Positions 58,801 to 64,000 of a DNA stretch of 64,000 nt are shown piece after piece. The stretch spans positions 1,116,001 to 1,180,000 of the forward strand of contig BLAL01000259.1 of assembly GCA_015698045.1 (NCBI GenBank), read 5' to 3'. The DNA is from Rhizophagus clarus (lineage: Eukaryota; Glomeromycota; Glomeromycetes; Glomerales; Glomeraceae). Below the pieces are notes generated by a model, which was given only the letters and a program-made list of their open reading frames with translations, ran no database searches and was not told the origin of the DNA. The position numbers were made by a program, and so were the translations under genes. Position 1 is the first letter of the stretch; each line of letters begins with the position of its first letter.

Positions 58801-59919
58801 TTATACGATAAGATTTTGTTGAAAAATTGCAGAATAATCGATGTAACCTGATTCTTGTATTTGTTCCGCATGAAAAGTTGATGCGTGACCACTCTCGCTG
58901 ATAGGTGAATTAAAAATAAATTCATTATAATCATCATTCACGTTGTTAGGAAGGTAATGTATAGGATGATGCGGAATTGAGGTTAATTTTGGTTGTATCA
59001 AAGCATTCGTATCCTGATCGTAAAAAGTATTTGTTACGTCGAATTGATCCAACGATAAATCATTATTATTTAGGTAAAACGAATTATTCGTTGAAGTCGG
59101 ATATTGAAATAATTGTTGTTGATAATCATTAATGTCATTAATATGTTCAAGGGGGGATGTAACATCGTGAACTGGCGGAACAATAGCGCTAAGGTAAGCA
59201 TAATGTGATGTAAATGCTTGAAAATTTTGTGTTGTAATGGAATCTTCTGACATAGACGAATTTTCATCAAGGTTAAAAGTTGTTTGCGAAGGAATATATA
59301 AATGTTCTTGAGGAAATTTTGAAGGTGCAGCCCATAACGGATCAGTCGGTGGAAAGGATGAAGGTAACTCATTTAAAATGGGACTTGACGAATTATTTAA
59401 ATCTTGAAAGGGTTTTGTTTGAAGTGAGTTAGGTTTATTCTTAGTTGGACGGGATTTACTTCTATTTGGTTTATAAACATAACCGGGATTAATTTCACCA
59501 TGCTCACTTTTAGCGATTTGTGAAAGTTTTGTAAATAATTCGACAACTTCCGGACTGCATTTTTTCCAAACTTCACTAGCAAGACCAGACACGATAGGAA
59601 CTTGAAGTTTAAAATCATCAATAGCACCTTGGAACATGGTACGGAAGATGAAAAATTTATTTGGAGGTCTTGCAGGTTTATCGGGTTGAGTTTTGGCCTT
59701 CTTATAGAAGAAACGATCCCTGATTTCTTGTGTAGTGGGTACTGGAAAATCGAGCTTTGCTCCGTCGTTCAAGCTTACGGTTACGAAACAACGATTATTT
59801 GTTCCTCGGGAAGAGTCAAGAGTCGCATTAACAACTTTACCGGTGACTAATTTCTTCCCACAGCGACGTGAGTAAGTAGTAGGAGGTGTTTGGTTAACTT
59901 TCGTTTTATATTGTGGCAT
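58801..59919 (-). CDS. MATA-HMG box transcription factor
   Basis: Single exon, 372 residues. The HMG box is at about residues 84-155: RPPNKFFIFRTMFQ, VSGLASEVWKKCSPEVVELF, IAKSEHGEINPGYVYKP. It matches the MAT-type (MATA_HMG) plan RPPN.FI.YR......S...WK..SPEV...F..LA..EK.EH...NP.Y.Y.P. The 83-residue N-terminal extension (CGKKLVTGKVVNATLDSSRG, VTVSLNDGAKLDFPVP) is not part of the box and I do not recognise it. The C-terminal half is Asn/Ser/Gln/Pro-rich and disordered-looking, as in activation domains. It should bind the minor groove of DNA in the nucleus. Such genes are expanded in Rhizophagus, and their link to mating identity is unproven. Basic residues after the box (KPNRSKSRPTKNKP) look like a nuclear localisation signal. 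Confidence 0.88.
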   Translation of the reverse strand: MPQYKTKVNQTPPTTYSRRCGKKLVTGKVVNATLDSSRGTNNRCFVTVSLNDGAKLDFPVPTTQEIRDRFFYKKAKTQPDKPARPPNKFFIFRTMFQGAIDDFKLQVPIVSGLASEVWKKCSPEVVELFTKLSQIAKSEHGEINPGYVYKPNRSKSRPTKNKPNSLQTKPFQDLNNSSSPILNELPSSFPPTDPLWAAPSKFPQEHLYIPSQTTFNLDENSSMSEDSITTQNFQAFTSHYAYLSAIVPPVHDVTSPLEHINDINDYQQQLFQYPTSTNNSFYLNNNDLSLDQFDVTNTFYDQDTNALIQPKLTSIPHHPIHYLPNNVNDDYNEFIFNSPISESGHASTFHAEQIQESGYIDYSAIFQQNLIV

Positions 59920-61613
59920 TACTAAAATTTTTGTGTTTGTGGATGTTGTGATGTATGAGGGAAAAAAAATGAAAGAAATATATTTATTTTTTTCTTATTA
60001 ACATAAAGAAACGTAAAAACCTTTTGTTTTTTTTTTTTTTTTTTGAATATTATAAACAGCCCAGCTTAAGATGATAGAAAAAGCCCAGATTTGGTTTATT
60101 TATATATAATTTTTTTTTAAAGTATCACTTTGTATTTTCTTTGCTGATCAATAATTCATATTAATCAAAGATGTAATAAAATAATAATAATTATTATTAT
60201 TTTACTTTATTACAGTTAATTCACTTACTACAAAGCATTAAAAGATCATTGCAACACAAAAAAAAAAAAAAAAAAAAAGAAATATATATTTAGCGGGACC
60301 ACTTTCTTCAAAAAGAAAGGACATCATATTGTTCTGATTTAGGGAAATTCTTAGCCATTTTTATATTACAATCGAATCTTCTTCGTTACCAAAATATGTT
60401 TACAATTTAACAACAAAAGGGAAGTTTTCCGCGAATGTTTATATTACAAGTTTAATTTATGTACATACTTTTGCATTTCGTTGTTAATAAGCATTATCGA
60501 TAACGCGACTGTTCTCAAAAAATCGTTCAAAGAATAACGAGTATTTATTTGTTTTTTTTTTTTTGTTTTTTTTTTCTATTTAGTTTATTTAGCTTATTTG
60601 TTTCAAAATTTTACCGTACTGACAATATCAAATAATCTAATAATAGTATGATGCCAATGATGCCAATTTACATAATTTACATCAATGAATCTTACAAAAA
60701 AAGTTATATAAAGAAGATAAATACAAAATTATTGTTTATTATTTTTATAACGTGATACTCCGTTGATTGGCTACTTTCTTTAGACCAAAAATATATAATT
60801 CATATGTTATCTAAATTTGTATTATATATTCATGATTTTTTTTATATTTTTTGTACCATTATTTTAAAAAAAAAAAAAAAAAAAATATTGTTTCAAAAAG
60901 AAAAAAAAAATGGAATCATCTTCTTATTTTAGTATTTTGATTTAAAAAATTCTTTATTATTATTCGATTCGTGTACAAGTTTAGGAATAGGCATTGATTC
61001 CTTATTTAATTCAGCCATAAAACTATAATCCAAATTTTGTAAAAGAAAAAAAAAAACAAATCTGCAATCTCATTGTTATGCCTTACAATTTCATATGCAC
61101 AAGAAATCGTTTTTCGGAAAAAAAAAATTTACTTAAATTTCAGGAGGTGTTGATGTGTTTCAAAGAAAAAAAAAAATAAATAAATTTCTTTTGAAATAGG
61201 AGGGAAATAAGGAACGCAGTTCTTAACTTATTAGCATCAATAATTTTTATTTCATCAATAACATCAATTAAAGAGCAATTGTGAAAAAAAAACAAAAAAA
61301 TAAGTTTTTGTCCTTCTTTGATGTGGAATTTAAATATATTACATTAATTAACAAATATAAGATGCAGGGTGAAATTTAAATCAAAAATGGTATTGATTTC
61401 GTTTTACGTTTTTTTTTTTCTATAATTTGTATTACATGCGATAAAAAAATTTTTTTTTTTCCATAATATGATAATTATTATTATTATTGTATTATTAATA
61501 TACTGTACTGTTATGCAATGTACTGTATATACGCTTATATTTGCTATAAATTTTTTTTATATTATTTTTTTTTTTTATTTATTATTTATTTATTTATTTT
61601 TTCCTTTACCTTA

Positions 61614-61649
<36 letters not shown>

Positions 61650-62337
61650 TAAAAAAAATAATAAAATAAAATAATAAAATAAAAATAAAATAAAATAAAA
61701 GAAATAAAACAAAAATAAAGTAAAATAAAGCAAATTTTTTTTTATATTCGCATATTACATGTTATATAATATTATTTAGAATAATCAAACTTTATTACAA
61801 TTCCGATTGAATCTTTCCAAACTTTATCAAAAAGAATCAATTAAGCGCCACATGCTAGCGTCAAACCTTATTTTGTCAGATACATCAATACACATCAATC
61901 ATTGGTGACGACTTATGAATCGGTGTAAACATTAGATATTTCAATCATTTGAAAAATTGTCCGTTAAAGTTTAGAATCATGATTAAAGAAAATGCAATGA
62001 TAGGCAACTTGCACAAACGCGTGCTCTTTTTAACCTTTTTCTTGGCAATAAAAAAAATTTTTTTTTTTTCGGTTAATGTTTTGCCGTTTTGCCAAAATTT
62101 CTTTTTTTTTTTTTTTTTTTCTTTCTTTCTTGTAACTACTATGAGCTATTATTCATGCATGAAATTTACGGTATTAATTAGATCAATTATAAAAATGTGA
62201 AAATTAATTATTGTTCATTCAAACTAATAAAATTTTAATTTAGATCACCTAATTTAATTCCTCGATTGAAATACTTTAATTAGAAAAAAAGGGATCTTTT
62301 ATACAAAATTTTGTATAAATAAATCAAATTAAAAATC

Positions 62338-62374
<37 letters not shown>

Positions 62375-62477
62375 CAATAATTTTTTTTTTTTTTTTAAGA
62401 TTAATTAACAATCTTTTTCAATAAATACTACTTGGTATTAATAGTAAGCATGTTACATATAATTTACAATACATTTT
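59920..62477. other. Intergenic, 2.5 kb, homopolymer-rich
   Basis: No coding signal on either strand. It contains T14A25-type tracts at about 61611-61649 and many A or T runs of 10 or more. It separates the MATA-HMG gene from the SHOC1-like gene. Confidence 0.4.
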
Positions 62478-64000
62478 TCAATCAATCACAATAACTGGAA
62501 TTTCATTTGTAAACAATTGTTCTATAACAGTATCATTACTAGAATCATTATTTCTAGAGTCGGTTAAAAGAATTTCGTGAATTATTTCATCAAACTTTTC
62601 CTAAATATAAAATTATTATGACCAATATTAATAAATCATCACCTTATACAGTTACATCACAGTACATACCAATCGTATTTCATCAATCCATCCTCCAACC
62701 AAGGCGCAGCGTTCATTATGAGACATTTGAAAAAATTGTAACAAAGTCGTGGCCGTTAAAATTATTTGTGCCGTAAATGGATTTATAAGAGGACTAAAGC
62801 ATGACAAAAATCTTTCATGCTTTATAAATCACGGTTATTAGATTTATAATTCCAAAGTTGATAATCAAAGAACGGTATTCTCACCAAACTTTCTTCCATG
62901 GTCATCCAATTTCTTTCCTCCCATTGCTTATGGTTTCTCCATCCATGATTTCCTATTCGAGTCGCCCCTTCGATATCACATTTTGTTGCGCAAGAATCTC
63001 CTATCATTCTCAATAATTTCGCCGACATTTCTTCGCATAATGAATACATAATTTTTGCATCACACTTACAACACGTTAATATCAACTTTAATTCAGAAAT
63101 TGATCTTAATATTGGTAAAGTGAAAGGATATGAGGCTATAATATATTCCTTATTATTCCTGCTCGTACACCGATTATTCCATGAATATGTTTCTAATATT
63201 AGGTATAAATTCGGATACTTTAAATGAAGCCGGAGTATTGTTTGCGCAAGTTTCAATATCGACTGATCCTGAGAAAGCATATTTAGTGGATAAAATATGA
63301 CACCCGTTCGCTCGTCTATAATGAAATCTACTTCAACATGAATAGCATCGGAATTTTCTTCTAAGAGAAAGGGCTTATAAAAAAATTTAACGATATATAG
63401 TATACTCCATGTAGAATATTTAAAAACAATTTTTATATTATACCAACTTACTCTCATGTATTCGAAATCTCTTTCAATAAGCTCAATCTTACATTCTTCA
63501 CTTTTCAATGCAGTTAGAAGCTTACGATTCGGAAACATGCGTACCGAAACAATATATTTATGAAGTACAACAGGCTTTGGAAGTTTTTCAATTATAGATT
63601 TGCCAATAGTAACTAAGTAAAAGATTCAAAACGTTAATACATATGTGCAAAAAAAAATAAAGATCCATAAACTCGACATAATTACTAAAAGAATTCTTGT
63701 TCAAAATTGGTATGACGGAATTCACACGAGTACTTTTAGATGAAGCTGCATGTTAGAATCAATTGTTTGATTTGTTATTCATATGTAAATAACAATTTTT
63801 TTTTTTATATTCACGCATTGTTAATGTACCTGTTTGTTCTTTTTCTAAAAAATATATTATTATTTATTAACCATAAATTCGAAATATAGTAAGAATAATT
63901 TAAATCGCGTAAATCATACCGTTACTTTGCTTGATCTTAGGTCGTTTATTTGGTGATAATTTTCCTCGTAATATCAAGAAATCATCAATTGATCGTGTTG
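62478..64000 (-). CDS. SHOC1/Zip2-like XPF-family meiotic protein, 3' part (runs off the window)
   Basis: Exons in transcript order: 64000-63920 (partial), 63844-63830 (15 nt, tentative), 63745-63686, 63612-63452, 63373-62885, 62819-62670, 62600-62478. GT-AG introns, phases consistent. The degenerate XPF-type nuclease region reads IELIERDF, then HVEVDFIIDERTGVIFYPLN, RLHLKYPNLYLILE, ESLHERFLSCFSPLINPFTA. Helix-hairpin-helix-like sequence follows (AQIILTATTLLQFFQMSHNE, GGWIDEI) to the C-terminus VIVID. This arrangement resembles SHOC1 (animals, plants) and Zip2 (yeast), ZMM proteins that promote meiotic crossovers with Spo16. The canonical ERKxxxD catalytic motif is not seen, as in SHOC1. Another XPF/MUS81-like paralogue is the main alternative. 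The intron 63451-63374 is 78 nt and open, so its retention would insert 26 residues. Confidence 0.6.

Noticed and set aside
58755..59850. Other open frames overlapping the MATA-HMG gene on both strands
   Set aside because: They overlap the HMG box and the low-complexity tail out of frame and show no protein signature.
61949..62200. 83-codon plus-strand frame
   Set aside because: It crosses two T homopolymers that supply most of its hydrophobic residues and has no splice or promoter support.

Overview
The window is AT-rich nuclear DNA from a filamentous fungus. The best fit is an arbuscular mycorrhizal fungus of the Rhizophagus type. I infer this from content, not from a database match: intronless BTB-BACK-SPRY genes in several live and dead copies, F-box genes, a MATA-HMG box gene, a dead TKL-type kinase, a Helitron, short GT-AG introns, and T/A homopolymers throughout. 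I saw no rRNA, tRNA or CRISPR.

Layout. 1-19.4 kb is a BTB-BACK-SPRY neighbourhood with three intact genes (842, 13404 and 15197) and three dead copies (about 30-178, 17690-17950, 18758-19365). A decayed Helitron unit (7153 to about 13019) sits among them. It carries a tandem OB-fold gene followed by a Rep-helicase reading frame broken by four stops and one frameshift. A dead kinase split by a poly(T) insertion lies at 5360-5760. 19.4-34.6 kb is gene-poor, with two intronless F-box genes (24486 and 29339), two palindromic elements and a minisatellite. 34.6-42 kb holds two tandem 11-exon genes for LtrA-like membrane proteins with a probable gene-conversion tract. A four-exon THEM6-like hotdog thioesterase gene follows at 42425. 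43.4-49.3 kb contains a membrane-protein ORF, a 285-bp MITE with perfect terminal inverted repeats, and relics. A fourth intact BTB-BACK-SPRY gene is at 49329.

51.9-64 kb is minus-strand gene territory. It holds a four-exon gene of unknown function (51907-53646), a two-exon gene joining F-box, leucine-rich, RING and LON-like domains (55158-57273), a MATA-HMG transcription factor (58801-59919), and the 3' part of a multi-exon gene that looks like the meiotic XPF-family protein SHOC1/Zip2 (62478 to the window edge).

How they relate. The BTB, F-box and RING-LON proteins point to ubiquitin-ligase substrate selection (Cul3 and Cul1 adaptors plus a RING E3). The MATA-HMG and SHOC1-like genes, about 2.6 kb apart, belong to mating-type and meiosis families. 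This is notable in a lineage long described as asexual. Exon models come from splice motifs and matching phases read by eye; no RNA evidence was available.
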